Positions 24,958 to 33,770 of a stretch of 64,000 bases of DNA are shown in pieces (position 1 is the first letter of the stretch; every line of letters starts with the position of its first letter). The notes beneath the pieces are model-generated. The model saw only the letters and a program-made list of their open reading frames with translations, made no database searches and was not told the origin of the DNA. The stretch is from Paracoccus alkenifer (GTDB taxonomy: Bacteria > Pseudomonadota > Alphaproteobacteria > Rhodobacterales > Rhodobacteraceae), in contig NZ_FNXG01000002.1 in assembly GCF_900108405.1 (NCBI RefSeq), positions 248,001 through 312,000 of the forward strand, written 5' to 3'. Position numbers and translations under genes: made by a program.

Positions 24958-26358
24958 TCATCCTTCGCGGAAGGCCCGGGTGAAATAATCGCTCAGCGGA
25001 CCCAGCAGATAGGCCAGCGGACTGCGCTCCCCGGTCTGGAAATACAGTTCGACCGGCATGCCGGGTATCAGCGCGGTCTGGTCGGGGCGCGCAGGATCCG
25101 GCGACAGGACCGTCACCTCGGCGCGATAGAACTGCTGCCCCGTGACCGGGTCCGTGAGCGTGTCGGCCGAGACGCGTTCCAGCCTGCCCTGGACCCTCTC
25201 GGCCGCGCGCCCCGACAGCGCCGCCAGGCGCAGCATCACCGGCTGGCCCACCGAAATCTCGTCGATGTCGCGGGGCGGGATGCGCGCGGTGACCAGCAGC
25301 GGCCGGTCGCGCGGGATCAAGGACAGCGCCGGCTCTGCCGCCCGCAGCACGGCGCGGGGCGAAGTGACCTGTAGTTGATGCACGATGCCCGCAACCGGGG
25401 CGCGAATGTCCAGCCGGACGATCAGGTCGGCCAGCGCGTGGCGACGCTCGGCCAGCTCCAGCTCGCGGGGGGCGAGGTTGCGCAGCTCGGCCTCGGCGGC
25501 CTCGCGGCGCTCGGCGGCGGTTTTCAGCCGGGCGATGCCGATCTCGGCCAGCCGCGTTTCGCCCTGGGCGCGCCGGGATTGCATCTCTCCGATCAGGCCG
25601 GCAAGCCGCGCGTCCTCGCGTTCCAGCGCCATCACGCGCGCCGCCTGGGTCAGCCCCCGGTCCAGCAGGCTGCGCTGGTCGGCCAGTTCCCGCCCCACCA
25701 GCGCCCGCTGGCTGTGCAGGGCGGTCGCCTGCGCGTCGATGCCGTCGATCTGGCTGCGCACTTGCAGCGCCTGCTGGTCCCATTGGTGGCCGGCCTGTTC
25801 CAGCGTATCCAGCCTTGAGGAAAACAGCCGCTCCTGCCCCTGCATCAGCGCCGCGATGTCGGGGTGCAGGCGGGCCATGCGGGTCAGTTCGGCCGGAAAC
25901 TCGGGAAAGGGCCGGTCGGCACGCTCGGCCTCCAGCCGGCCGCGGCGGGCGAGAACTTCGAAATACTGGCTTTCGACGATGGCGAGCTCGCTGCGCAGCG
26001 TGGTGCCGTCCAGACGGATCAGCAGCTCTCCGGCCTCGACCTGCTGGCCGTCACGGATCGGGACCGATTCGACGACCCCGCCGGCGGGATGCTGGATGAT
26101 CTGGTGGTGGCGCTCGACCTCGACCTGGCCGTGAGCGATGACGGCGCCATTGATGCGGGCGGCGACCGACCACAGCCCGAAGCCTCCGACAAGCAGGACC
26201 ACGCCGAGCAGCCCCAGCAAGACCGCGCCGCGCGCGGAATACAGCTTGGCCGGGGGCCGGGACGGCGCGGGCAAGCCCGGGTCCGCACATGCCGAGCCGA
26301 TGACCGCCACCGGGGCGCGGCCCGGCGCGGGGCTGTGGACGCGCTGCGACGCAATCAT
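24958..26358 (-). CDS. HlyD-family type I secretion membrane-fusion protein
   Basis: 466 aa. A cytoplasmic N-terminal tail (1-44), one transmembrane helix (GAVLLGLLGVVLLVGGFGLW) and a periplasmic part follow. The biotinyl-like half motif GGVVESVPIRDGQQVEAGEL comes next, then a long coiled coil (residues about 130-300, rich in Arg, Glu and Leu) and the second half motif DIRAPVAGIVHQLQV. The C-terminal AprE/PrtE-type beta domain has IPGMPVELYFQTG. It links the inner-membrane ABC transporter to an outer-membrane TolC-type channel. Its start overlaps the ABC gene stop (ATGA). No TolC homologue and no RTX substrate are in the window. Confidence 0.92.
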   Translation of the reverse strand: MIASQRVHSPAPGRAPVAVIGSACADPGLPAPSRPPAKLYSARGAVLLGLLGVVLLVGGFGLWSVAARINGAVIAHGQVEVERHHQIIQHPAGGVVESVPIRDGQQVEAGELLIRLDGTTLRSELAIVESQYFEVLARRGRLEAERADRPFPEFPAELTRMARLHPDIAALMQGQERLFSSRLDTLEQAGHQWDQQALQVRSQIDGIDAQATALHSQRALVGRELADQRSLLDRGLTQAARVMALEREDARLAGLIGEMQSRRAQGETRLAEIGIARLKTAAERREAAEAELRNLAPRELELAERRHALADLIVRLDIRAPVAGIVHQLQVTSPRAVLRAAEPALSLIPRDRPLLVTARIPPRDIDEISVGQPVMLRLAALSGRAAERVQGRLERVSADTLTDPVTGQQFYRAEVTVLSPDPARPDQTALIPGMPVELYFQTGERSPLAYLLGPLSDYFTRAFREG

Positions 26359-28121
26359 GCCGCGCCCCTTCCGGTTTCAGCGGCCGCGTGTCGCGGCGGG
26401 CCGGGGTTGCAGACGGTTTCGCGCAGCACCTCGTCGCGCGGACCCAAAGCGACCGGCTGCCCGCGGTCCATTCGCAGCAGCAGGTCGCATTCGACAATCG
26501 CCGCCGGGCGGTGGGCGGTGATCACCACCGCGCCCGCCCGCGCCTTGACCCCGCGGATTGCAAGATTCAGCGCCGCGCTGCCTTCGTGGTCGAGATTCGA
26601 GTCAGGTTCATCCAGCACCAGCAGCACCGGGTCGCCGTAAAGCGCGCGGGCAAGGCCGATCCGCTGCACCTGTCCGCCAGACAGCCGGGCGCCGGCCTGC
26701 GATACCGGCGTGTCATAACCCTGTGGCAGCGCAAGGATCATCCGATGCGCCGCCGCCGCGATTGCCGCACGCACCACCGCCGCGGGGTCGGGCTGGGACA
26801 GGCGCGCGATATTTTCGGCAACGGTGCCGTCGAACAGCGTCACCTGCTGGGGCAGATAGCCGATCAGCCGACCCAGCTGATCGGGGTCGTATTGGTCCAG
26901 CGTCGCCCCATCCAGCCGAATCGTCCCGCCGGCGGCCGGCCAGCCGCCCGTCAGCGCGCGTGCAAGCGTGGATTTGCCGGCGCCCGACGGGCCGATCACC
27001 CCCAGCGCCTGCCCCGGCGCCAGGGAAAAGCCGACGCAGCGCAGGACCGGCACGGCCCCTTGCGGCGGGATGATCGACAGATTCGCCACATCAACCCGTG
27101 CGGCAGGGCGGGGCAGAGGGGTCCGTGGCCGCTGTGGCGGGTGCCGGGTCAGCAGATGCCCCAGCCGGTCCCAGCCGTCCAGCGCACGCTGCATCGCCGA
27201 CCAGCCGGCGACCAGCTGGTCGATGGGGGCAAGCGCCCGGCCCATCAGCACCGAGCTGGCGATCATCGCGCCCGGCGTCAGTTCCTGCCGCAGCACCAGC
27301 CAGGCACCCGCCGCCAGCAGCGCCGATTGCAGGAACAGCCGAAAGCTTTTGGAAAACACGGAAAAAAAGGCGCCGCGGTCCAGCGCGGATAGCAGGGATT
27401 GCGCCATCCGGTGGCGGGACTGGCGCCAGCGCGCCAGTGTCGCACCCCGCATTCCCAGCGCGGTGATCAGCTCGCCCTCGTTTCGGTAAAGCGCGGCGGT
27501 GCGGTCGGCCAGATGCTCGGCCGCGGCGGCGTCACGCAGCGGCGGGCGGGTCAGCCGCTGGTTGAGCCATGTCGCCAGCACCAGCACCAGCAGCCCCAGC
27601 GTCGCAACCGCCCCCAGAGTCGGGTGAAACAGGTAAAGCGCCGCCAGAAACAGGGGCGCCCAAGGCAGATCGAACAGTGCCGTCGCCAGCGGCGAGGCGA
27701 CCAGCTGGCGCAGGGAATCGAGATCGCGCAGGCCGGTCTGCCTGTGATCATCCGCGCCGACCGCCGCGCTGTCGGCCAGGGTTGCCTGAAACACCCTTGG
27801 CTCCAGCCGTTCCTGCAACCTTAGCGCGACCCGCGCCATCACCCGGCTGCGCGCGAGGTCGATCACCCCCATCATCAGGAACAGAAAGGTCACCAGCAGA
27901 AACAACGCCGTCAGCGTCGGCACCGAGCCGCTGGTCAGCACCCTGTCGTAGATTTGCAGCATGAACAGCGGGCCGGTCAGCGCCAGCAGGTTGACCGCCA
28001 CCGAAAATGCCGCGACACCCGCCAGCAGCCCCGCGCTGCCGCCACGCGCGGCGCGCAATTCGGCAAAGCCGTCCGGCCATCCCGCCCCCGCGCGTCCTTT
28101 GCCCCCCTGTCCATCCCGCAT
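26355..28121 (-). CDS. Type I secretion ABC transporter (PrtD-like)
   Basis: 588 aa with an exporter fold. Membrane helices begin with GLLAGVAAFSVAVNLLALTG and the family hallmark FMLQIYDRVLTSGSVPTL. The ATPase domain carries Walker A (GPSGAGKST), the Q-loop (YLPQQ), the signature LSGGQVQR, Walker B VLLVLDEPDS and the switch His in TAHRP. No N-terminal C39 peptidase or C39-like domain is present, which fits PrtD/AprD exporters of proteases and RTX proteins. The ATG at 28121 is chosen, but the upstream site (GGGCGG) is weak and an earlier GTG near 28175 in the same frame is possible. It is divergent from mlaA. Confidence 0.92.
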   Translation of the reverse strand: MRDGQGGKGRAGAGWPDGFAELRAARGGSAGLLAGVAAFSVAVNLLALTGPLFMLQIYDRVLTSGSVPTLTALFLLVTFLFLMMGVIDLARSRVMARVALRLQERLEPRVFQATLADSAAVGADDHRQTGLRDLDSLRQLVASPLATALFDLPWAPLFLAALYLFHPTLGAVATLGLLVLVLATWLNQRLTRPPLRDAAAAEHLADRTAALYRNEGELITALGMRGATLARWRQSRHRMAQSLLSALDRGAFFSVFSKSFRLFLQSALLAAGAWLVLRQELTPGAMIASSVLMGRALAPIDQLVAGWSAMQRALDGWDRLGHLLTRHPPQRPRTPLPRPAARVDVANLSIIPPQGAVPVLRCVGFSLAPGQALGVIGPSGAGKSTLARALTGGWPAAGGTIRLDGATLDQYDPDQLGRLIGYLPQQVTLFDGTVAENIARLSQPDPAAVVRAAIAAAAHRMILALPQGYDTPVSQAGARLSGGQVQRIGLARALYGDPVLLVLDEPDSNLDHEGSAALNLAIRGVKARAGAVVITAHRPAAIVECDLLLRMDRGQPVALGPRDEVLRETVCNPGPPRHAAAETGRGAA

Positions 28122-28202
28122 GAAGCCGCCCAGACTGTTTAGCAGACGGGACCCGGCGCCCGTTGATTCGTGTTCTCGCACGAAAAGATTTAGGAGAGGT
28201 TG

Positions 28203-28922
28203 ATGCGTGCTTTTCCGATCGTGCTGTTTCTGGGGCTTGCCGGCTGCGCCTCGGCGCCTCCGGGCGAGATCGCGGACCCGTTCGAGCCGATGAACCGGCA
28301 GGTCCACGGTTTCAACAAATCGCTGGATGCGGCGGTGCTGCGACCGGTATCGCAGGCGCTGGCCGGCGTCGGGCAACCCGCCGAGGGGCCGGGCGCGATG
28401 GAAATGGTGGGGAATTTCGGCTCGAACCTGGCGCTGCCCGGCAAGGTGGTGAACAGCCTGCTGCAAGGCCGCCCCGAGCCGGCTTCCCACAATATGTTCC
28501 GCTTTTTAGTCAATTCGACGCTGGGAATCGGCGGGTTGTTCGATCTGGCGACCGAGGATTTCAACCTGCCCGAGGTCGATACCGGCTTTGCGGAAACCCT
28601 GCATGTCTGGGGGTTTCCGGCCGGTGCCTATCTTGAACTGCCGGTGCTGGGGCCGTCGACGCAGCGCGATCTGGTCGGCACGGTCGTGGATGTGCTGCTG
28701 CTCGATTCGATGGGGAATGTGGTCCACAGGGATGTCGCGCGCGCGGGGCTGGCGGCAAGGCTGCTGTCAAAAGCGGGTGATCGCGGGCAATTCGGCTCGA
28801 CCGTGGACTCGGTTCTGCATGAAAGTGCGGACAGCTATGCGCAGATGCGGCTGCTGTATATACAGCGCCGCCAATATGAGATGAAAGAGCAAGGAGAGGT
28901 CATTGACCCGTATTCCGAATAG
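28203..28922 (+). CDS. mlaA: MlaA (VacJ) outer-membrane lipoprotein
   Basis: 239 aa: signal peptide with lipobox LAGC (Cys15), then DPFEPMNRQVHGFNK, the classic MlaA N-terminal motif. VVNSLLQGRPEPASHNMFRF and LGIGGLFDLATEDFNLP follow, and VWGFPAGAYLELPVLGPST. MlaA sits in the outer membrane with a porin and removes phospholipid from the outer leaflet. ATG 28203 is preceded by TAGGAGAGG; a TTG right before the ATG is in frame but less likely. Its end overlaps the next gene by 20 nt. The inner-membrane MlaFEDB transporter is not in this window. Confidence 0.95.
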   Translation: MRAFPIVLFLGLAGCASAPPGEIADPFEPMNRQVHGFNKSLDAAVLRPVSQALAGVGQPAEGPGAMEMVGNFGSNLALPGKVVNSLLQGRPEPASHNMFRFLVNSTLGIGGLFDLATEDFNLPEVDTGFAETLHVWGFPAGAYLELPVLGPSTQRDLVGTVVDVLLLDSMGNVVHRDVARAGLAARLLSKAGDRGQFGSTVDSVLHESADSYAQMRLLYIQRRQYEMKEQGEVIDPYSE

Positions 28923-29511
28923 CACCCGGCGCGATTTCCTGGGCCGCGGCGTTCTGGCGGTGGCCGTGCTGGCCGCGCTGCCGGCCGGGGCGCAGACGGG
29001 CAACCAGGCGGTCGCGCTGGTCCGCGCCACGGTCGACGAGGTGCTGGCGACGGTGAATTCGGGCCGGCCTCCGGCGCAGATGTATCCGGCGTTCCAGTCG
29101 ATCTTCAACCGCCGTGCCGATATCGACGCGATGGCGCGCGCTGCGCTGGGGCCGACGGCACGCCAGCTGGGCGCGCAGGATTTCGCGGCCTTTCGGCAGG
29201 CGATGAGCGGCTATGTTGCGCGCAAATATGGAAAGCGTTTCCAGGAATTTCTGGGCGGGAGGATCGAGGTCGGCGCGGCCCGGCAGCTCAAATCCTTCTG
29301 GAGCGTCGATTCGACCGCCTATCTGCGCGGGCAGACGCCCACGCGGGTCGAGTGGCATGTCTCTGATCGCAGCGGACAGGTGCGGTTTTTCAACCTCATC
29401 ATCGAGGGGGTGAGCATGCTTGCCTCGGAACGCGAGGAAATCGCCGCGATGCTGGCCCGCCGCCGCGGCGATGTGCGGGCGCTGATCGCGGACCTGCAAC
29501 GCGCAGGCTGA
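28903..29511 (+). CDS. mlaC: MlaC-family periplasmic phospholipid-binding protein with Tat-type signal
   Basis: 202 aa, starting at TTG 28903 behind AAGGAGAGG, inside the 3' end of mlaA. The N-terminus TRRDFLGRGVLAVAVLAALP followed by AGAQ has a twin-Arg motif (RRDFL), which indicates Tat export and is unusual for MlaC. The mature part fits the Tgt2/MlaC family: YVARKYGKRFQEFLGG, a VEWHVSDRSGQVRFFNLII segment and GVSMLASEREEI. MlaC ferries phospholipid between MlaA and the inner-membrane MlaFEDB complex. It is tightly linked to mlaA, as expected for one pathway, and is followed by a strong terminator. Confidence 0.92.
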   Translation: MTRIPNSTRRDFLGRGVLAVAVLAALPAGAQTGNQAVALVRATVDEVLATVNSGRPPAQMYPAFQSIFNRRADIDAMARAALGPTARQLGAQDFAAFRQAMSGYVARKYGKRFQEFLGGRIEVGAARQLKSFWSVDSTAYLRGQTPTRVEWHVSDRSGQVRFFNLIIEGVSMLASEREEIAAMLARRRGDVRALIADLQRAG

Positions 29512-29522
29512 GCCTGGCGCGG

Positions 29523-29549
29523 AAAAGCCCCGCTGCGGCGGGGCTTTTT
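29523..29549. terminator. Bidirectional terminator between mlaC and the PBP gene
   Basis: AAAAGCCCCGC (29523-29533), loop TGCG, GCGGGGCTTTT (29538-29548) plus a further T. A perfect 11-bp stem in a 50-nt convergent gap, with a U-run on either strand. Confidence 0.95.
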
Positions 29550-29561
29550 CGTGGCCGGCGG

Positions 29562-32237
29562 TCAGTTGCTGCCGACAAGACCCAGCAGCGCCTCGGTCAG
29601 GGCGTCGTTCACGGCGCGCTCGGACGTCAGGTTGGCCGGCGCGCCCCCCGCCAGCGCCTCGGCAAGGGCCGCGCCGACGGCGGCGGCGTCCGATGCGCCG
29701 CGGGCGTCGGGGCCGCCGGCCAGCGCCTGCGCCACAGCTGCGCCCACGGCGGCAGCGTCCGGGCGCGGCTGGGCCGGCGCCGGGGCGGCGCTGACGGTCG
29801 AGCCGGGGCTGCGCGGCGCCCGCGCGGGGGGCGGGGCCGACGACGGGGTCAGCGGGGTGGCCTGAACCGGCACCGGCGCGGGGACCGGGGTTGCGGGCGC
29901 AGGTGCGGCGGCCTGCGGATCAAGCAGCTGCATCTGGTCCGGGGGCGGGGCTGCGCCCTGGCCCATCGCCTCGGCCAGCGCGGCCGACAGCGGATCGGCA
30001 GAGCCGTCCGGCATCGTGGCCGAAACCGGCGGGGCGGTCATCCCGCCCATCCCGCCCGTGTCGTATTCGCCGCCGACCGGCTGCGCCACCGCCACGGCCG
30101 CGGCCAGCGCCGCCGCCAGGGGATCATCCGAATCGGCCGACACGATGTCGCTGGCCACGATCATGCTGCCGCCGCCGTCGGGCGCCATCACCCCCAGCGG
30201 ATTTGCCGGCAGGCCCTCGTGGATTTCCTCCATCACGGCGTGCCAGATCTCGGCCGGCAGCCCGCCGCCGGTGACGCCGGAAAGCGGCTTGTTGTCGTCG
30301 TAGCCCATCCAGACGCCGGTCACATATTGCTCGGTAAAGCCGATGAACCACGCGTCGCGATAGGACGAGGTGGTGCCGGTCTTGCCCGCCACCTCGCGCC
30401 CCGGCAGCCGGGCGCGGGTGCCGGTGCCGCTGTCCACCACCTGCCGCATCATCCAGATCAGTTCGGACGCGGCCTTGGTCGAAATCACCCGCTGCCCCAT
30501 GCCGCCGGCCTGCCCGATCAGGGGCTTGTCGTCGCCCTTGATGCGCAGCTCGACCAGCCCATAGGGGCGCACGGCGGTGCCGCCGTTGCGGATGCCGGCA
30601 TAGGCGCCGGTCATTTCCAGCAGCGTGGTTTCCGATACCCCCAGCCCCATCGAGGGCCCCGCGGTCAGGTCATGGGCAAAGCCGAAATCGCGCGCCACGC
30701 GGCGGACGTTTTCGCGGCCCACGGCCTCTTGCAGGCGGATGGTCGAGGTGTTGATCGACTTGGCCAGCGCCGTGGTCAGGGTGATCTGGCCCAGGTGGTT
30801 GCGGGTATAGTTCTTGGGCGTCCAGGGTTTGGAGCCCTTGATATGGATGGTGATCGGCGCGTCCTGGATCATGTCGTTGGGCGAAAACCCCTGATCCAGC
30901 GCCGCCGCATAGACAAACGGCTTGAAGGCCGAGCCGGTCTGGCGCTTGGCCTGCGTCGCGCGGTTGAAGGTGCCGGCGGCGGTGGTGTCGCGCCCGCCGA
31001 TCATCGCGCGCACCGCCCCGTCGGCCGACATCACCACCACCGCCGCCTGCGCCTGCGAGCCGTCCTTGACCTTTTCGTCGAACACCCGTTTCAGCGCGCG
31101 TTCGGCCTGCCGCTGGATGGTCTGGTCAAAGGTGGTGGTGATGGTCACGTCCTCGGTGGTTTCCGAAGTCAGAAAGCCCGGCCCCGAATCCATCACCCAA
31201 TCGGCGAAATACCCGCCGGCGCGGGCGGCGGCGGCCTTGGACAGCACCGCGGGATTGGCCTTGGCCGTCGCGAAATCCGCGTCGGTCAGGTAGCCTTGGT
31301 CGTGCATCAGCCCCAGGATCACGCCCGCCCGGTCCTGCGAGCGTTGCAGGTTCGAGGTGGGCGAGAAATAGCTGGGCGCCTTGAGCAGCCCGGCCAGCAT
31401 CGCGGCCTCGGGCGGGGTGACCTCGGCCGCGGATTTGCCGAAATAACGCTGGGCCGCAGCCTCGAACCCGCGGGCGCCGGCGCCCAGATAGCTGCGGTTC
31501 ATGTAGATGTTGAGGATGTCGGACTTGGAATATTTCGCTTCCAGGGCAAGGCTATAGGGGATTTCCTTGACCTTGCGCCACAGCGAGCTGACCCGACAGG
31601 CGGCCTCGTGCGCGGCCTCGTCCTTCCATTTGGTGGGATCAAACCCCTCGCCCAGGCACAGCAGTTTTGAGACCTGCTGGGTGATGGTCGAGCCGCCATG
31701 CCCCGAAAGCGCGCTGCGCCCCTGCGACATGTTGATGCGGATGGCGCCGGCGATGCCGCGCGGGTCGATGCCGAGATGGTTGTAGAAACGCTTGTCCTCG
31801 GTCGCGACCACGGCGTTGCGCAGATGCGGCGAGATCTGGTCGGCGCTGACGGTGTTGTAGGTCTCGCCCCGCCAGGCGAACACCCGCCCCTCGCGGTCGA
31901 GCATGGTGACCGAGCCTCGGGCGCGGCCGTCAAACAGCGCCTGCGGGTCGGGCAGGGTCGAGTAGTAATAGGCAACCGTGAGGCCCAGGATCAGCGCCAG
32001 CGCCAGCCCGGTGCGCCAGAACGCGCCCCAGACCACCCGCCAGACCAGCGACACCGCCCCCGCCACCCCGCGGGTCACGAAATTCCCGCGCCGCGGTTTT
32101 TTCGGCGCCGGTTTGGCGCGGCGTGCCGCCTGTTGCGGCGGCAGCCCGCCGCCGCCCGCAGCGGGGCCCTGCGGGGACGAGGGGGCGGCATAGCGCTTGT
32201 CGGCGGCGATGCGCCGGGGCCGTTCGGGTGTCTTCAT
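29562..32237 (-). CDS. Bifunctional penicillin-binding protein (class A)
   Basis: 891 aa. A basic, Pro/Gln-rich cytoplasmic tail (1-70) and one transmembrane helix (GLALALILGLTVAYYYS) are followed by a family-51 glycosyltransferase with VVATEDKRFYNHLGID (catalytic Glu147), GGSTITQQV and EIPYSLALE. The transpeptidase has GSAFKPF with active-site Ser436, a TSYRDAWFIG region and the KTGTT box. It polymerises and cross-links peptidoglycan; PBP1A/1B-like in layout. About the last 200 residues are an unusual Ala/Pro/Gly-rich extension with repeated DxxAAxLAxA-type units, outside the catalytic domains and presumably periplasmic. There is no strong Shine-Dalgarno sequence, but the start agrees with the basic N-terminus common in this group. 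Confidence 0.93.
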   Translation of the reverse strand: MKTPERPRRIAADKRYAAPSSPQGPAAGGGGLPPQQAARRAKPAPKKPRRGNFVTRGVAGAVSLVWRVVWGAFWRTGLALALILGLTVAYYYSTLPDPQALFDGRARGSVTMLDREGRVFAWRGETYNTVSADQISPHLRNAVVATEDKRFYNHLGIDPRGIAGAIRINMSQGRSALSGHGGSTITQQVSKLLCLGEGFDPTKWKDEAAHEAACRVSSLWRKVKEIPYSLALEAKYSKSDILNIYMNRSYLGAGARGFEAAAQRYFGKSAAEVTPPEAAMLAGLLKAPSYFSPTSNLQRSQDRAGVILGLMHDQGYLTDADFATAKANPAVLSKAAAARAGGYFADWVMDSGPGFLTSETTEDVTITTTFDQTIQRQAERALKRVFDEKVKDGSQAQAAVVVMSADGAVRAMIGGRDTTAAGTFNRATQAKRQTGSAFKPFVYAAALDQGFSPNDMIQDAPITIHIKGSKPWTPKNYTRNHLGQITLTTALAKSINTSTIRLQEAVGRENVRRVARDFGFAHDLTAGPSMGLGVSETTLLEMTGAYAGIRNGGTAVRPYGLVELRIKGDDKPLIGQAGGMGQRVISTKAASELIWMMRQVVDSGTGTRARLPGREVAGKTGTTSSYRDAWFIGFTEQYVTGVWMGYDDNKPLSGVTGGGLPAEIWHAVMEEIHEGLPANPLGVMAPDGGGSMIVASDIVSADSDDPLAAALAAAVAVAQPVGGEYDTGGMGGMTAPPVSATMPDGSADPLSAALAEAMGQGAAPPPDQMQLLDPQAAAPAPATPVPAPVPVQATPLTPSSAPPPARAPRSPGSTVSAAPAPAQPRPDAAAVGAAVAQALAGGPDARGASDAAAVGAALAEALAGGAPANLTSERAVNDALTEALLGLVGSN

Positions 32238-32438
32238 GCCTGCATCCTGGGACCGTTTCTCGGCCTTTTTCCGGGAACCACATATAACACGACAAGTGAT
32301 TTAGAAATGATTACCGCACGAAGGTGACCGAGACGTGACCCGGCGGGCGGCGCCCTGCCTGCGGATGCGCGGCGCTGGTGGCGCGGTCGCATGGGTATTT
32401 GGACCAGAAAGAAGCCCCCGCGGCGGTCTGCGGCGGGT
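32238..32438. other. Spacer between the PBP and prenyl synthase genes
   Basis: About 200 nt. The left part (32270-32320) is AT-rich for this genome (CATATAACACG, GATTTAGAAATGATTA) and is the probable promoter of the PBP gene on the minus strand, without a clean hexamer pair. The right part holds copy c of the dispersed element. No gene is supported. Confidence 0.5.
32393..32416 (+). repeat. Dispersed GGTATTTG element, copy c
   Basis: ATGGGTATTTGGACCAGAAA continuing into GAAGC, about 25 nt past the stop of the prenyl synthase gene. This is the only copy reading antisense to the gene it follows. The match to copy f (GGTATTTGACCCAGAAAGAA) is close. Confidence 0.65.
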
Positions 32439-33440
32439 TCAGGCCACGCGGGCGACGACGAAATCGGCCAGTTCGGCCAGCAGCTGGCGGATCCGGTTTT
32501 CCGGCAGTTCGTCCAGCGCCTGCCGGGCGCGGGTGGCCCAGGACAGCGCATCGGCGCGCGCGGCCTCGATCGCGCCGTGGCGGGAAAGGATCGCCAGCGC
32601 CCGGTCCAGGTCGCCGTCCCGCTGGTCGCCCTTTTCGATGGTGCGCTGCCAGAAGCCGCGTTCGGCGGCGTCGGCCTGCGCCACCGCCTTGATCACCGGC
32701 AGGGTCAGCTTGCGTTCGCGGAAATCGTCGCCGGTGTTCTTGCCGATGGTCTCGGCCGCGCCGCTGTAGTCGAGGATGTCGTCGACGATCTGAAAGGCGA
32801 TTCCCAGCGCGTCGCCATAGTCGTAAAGCGCGCGCACCTGGGCGGGCGTGGCGCCGGCGATCACCGCGCCGACCTCGGTTGCGGCGGAAAACAGCGCTGC
32901 GGTCTTGCCGCGGACCACCTGAAGATAGACCGATTCGTCGGTCGCCAGATCCTGCGCGGCGGTCAGTTGCAGCACCTCGCCCTCGGCGATGACGGCCGAG
33001 GCGTTGGACAGGATCTCCATCACCCGCAGGTTGCCGGTTTCTGTCATCAGCTGGAAACTGCGGGCGAACAGATAGTCGCCGACCAGCACGCTGGACTTGT
33101 TGTCCCACAGCAGGTTGGCGGTGGGGCGGCCGCGGCGTTGGCGGCTTTCGTCCACCACGTCGTCGTGCAGCAGCGTGGCGGTGTGGATGAATTCGACCGT
33201 GGCTGCCAGCAGGTGGTGATGGGTGCCGCCGTAACCCAGCAGCTTTGCCGCGGCCAGCGTCAGCATCGGGCGCAGGCGCTTGCCGCCGGCCTCGACCAGA
33301 TGGGCGGTCACCTCGGGGATGCGGGGGGCGTGGCGGCTTTCCATCCTTGTGCGGATCAGGGTGTTCACGGCCTCCATCTCGGGGGCGAGCATATCCGACA
33401 GGCGGTCCAGCGGTTTGGCCACGGTTTCGTTCACACCCAT
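32439..33440 (-). CDS. ispB: Polyprenyl (octa/decaprenyl) diphosphate synthase
   Basis: 333 aa trans-prenyltransferase. First Asp-rich motif in TLLHDDVVDESRQRRGRPT, second in FQIVDDILDY; GGKRLRPML binds pyrophosphate. These long-chain synthases make the ubiquinone side chain (decaprenyl in Paracoccus and Rhodobacter). Chain length cannot be read with certainty, but the residue before the first motif region (ATVEFIHTATLLHDD) is small, which allows a long product. Start ATG 33440 (MGVNETVAKPLD). It is divergent from the DUF2007 gene. Confidence 0.94.
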   Translation of the reverse strand: MGVNETVAKPLDRLSDMLAPEMEAVNTLIRTRMESRHAPRIPEVTAHLVEAGGKRLRPMLTLAAAKLLGYGGTHHHLLAATVEFIHTATLLHDDVVDESRQRRGRPTANLLWDNKSSVLVGDYLFARSFQLMTETGNLRVMEILSNASAVIAEGEVLQLTAAQDLATDESVYLQVVRGKTAALFSAATEVGAVIAGATPAQVRALYDYGDALGIAFQIVDDILDYSGAAETIGKNTGDDFRERKLTLPVIKAVAQADAAERGFWQRTIEKGDQRDGDLDRALAILSRHGAIEAARADALSWATRARQALDELPENRIRQLLAELADFVVARVA

Positions 33441-33527
33441 GAAAACACCCTTTCGCACCCGGTTTGCGTCCGGCCTGTCTTGCGCCGCTGTCGCGCCCCG
33501 CCGTTGCGTTTTGCCATTGCCACGGCG

Positions 33528-33556
33528 TGGACAGTTGCGCAACCGCGCCCTAGCTT
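33528..33556 (+). promoter_or_regulatory. Promoter of the DUF2007 gene, probably leaderless
   Basis: TGGACA (33528-33533), a 17-nt spacer, TAGCTT (33551-33556), and then only seven bases before the ATG at 33564. Transcription would begin at or within a base or two of the start codon. No Shine-Dalgarno sequence is present, which fits. The 10-bp palindrome GTTGCGCAAC (33534-33543) lies inside the spacer. Confidence 0.5.
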
Positions 33557-33563
33557 GCGCGGG

Positions 33564-33770
33564 ATGAAGGAAGTGCTGCGCACCACCGATCCGCTGACCA
33601 TCACCCGCGCCTGCGACCTGTTGCAGGCCGAGGGAATCCCCGCGTTCCAGTTCGACCAGCACATGAGCGTGCTTGAAGGCTCCATCGGGGTGCTGCCCCG
33701 GCGGCTGATGGTGGTGGACCGCGATCATTTCATGGCGGCGGCGATCCTGCGCGACCACGGGCTTGGATGA
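33564..33770 (+). CDS. DUF2007 small protein
   Basis: 68 aa: MKEVLRTTDPLTITRACDLL begins a fold of two strands and a helix typical of DUF2007 (a putative signal-transducing or metal-binding-like domain, function unknown). The final part has LPRRLMVVDRDHFMAAAILR. There is no membrane segment or signal peptide. The stop overlaps the start of the methyltransferase gene (ATGA at 33767-33770), so the two are translated together. The absence of a ribosome-binding site together with the promoter position suggests a leaderless message. Confidence 0.85.
   Translation: MKEVLRTTDPLTITRACDLLQAEGIPAFQFDQHMSVLEGSIGVLPRRLMVVDRDHFMAAAILRDHGLG

Noticed and set aside
33534-33543. GTTGCGCAAC as a carbon-regulator site like those of pckA
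   Set aside because: It is a 10-bp perfect palindrome, not the 12- to 16-bp pckA repeat, and the neighbouring gene has no link to carbon metabolism. It remains only a possible operator in the promoter spacer.
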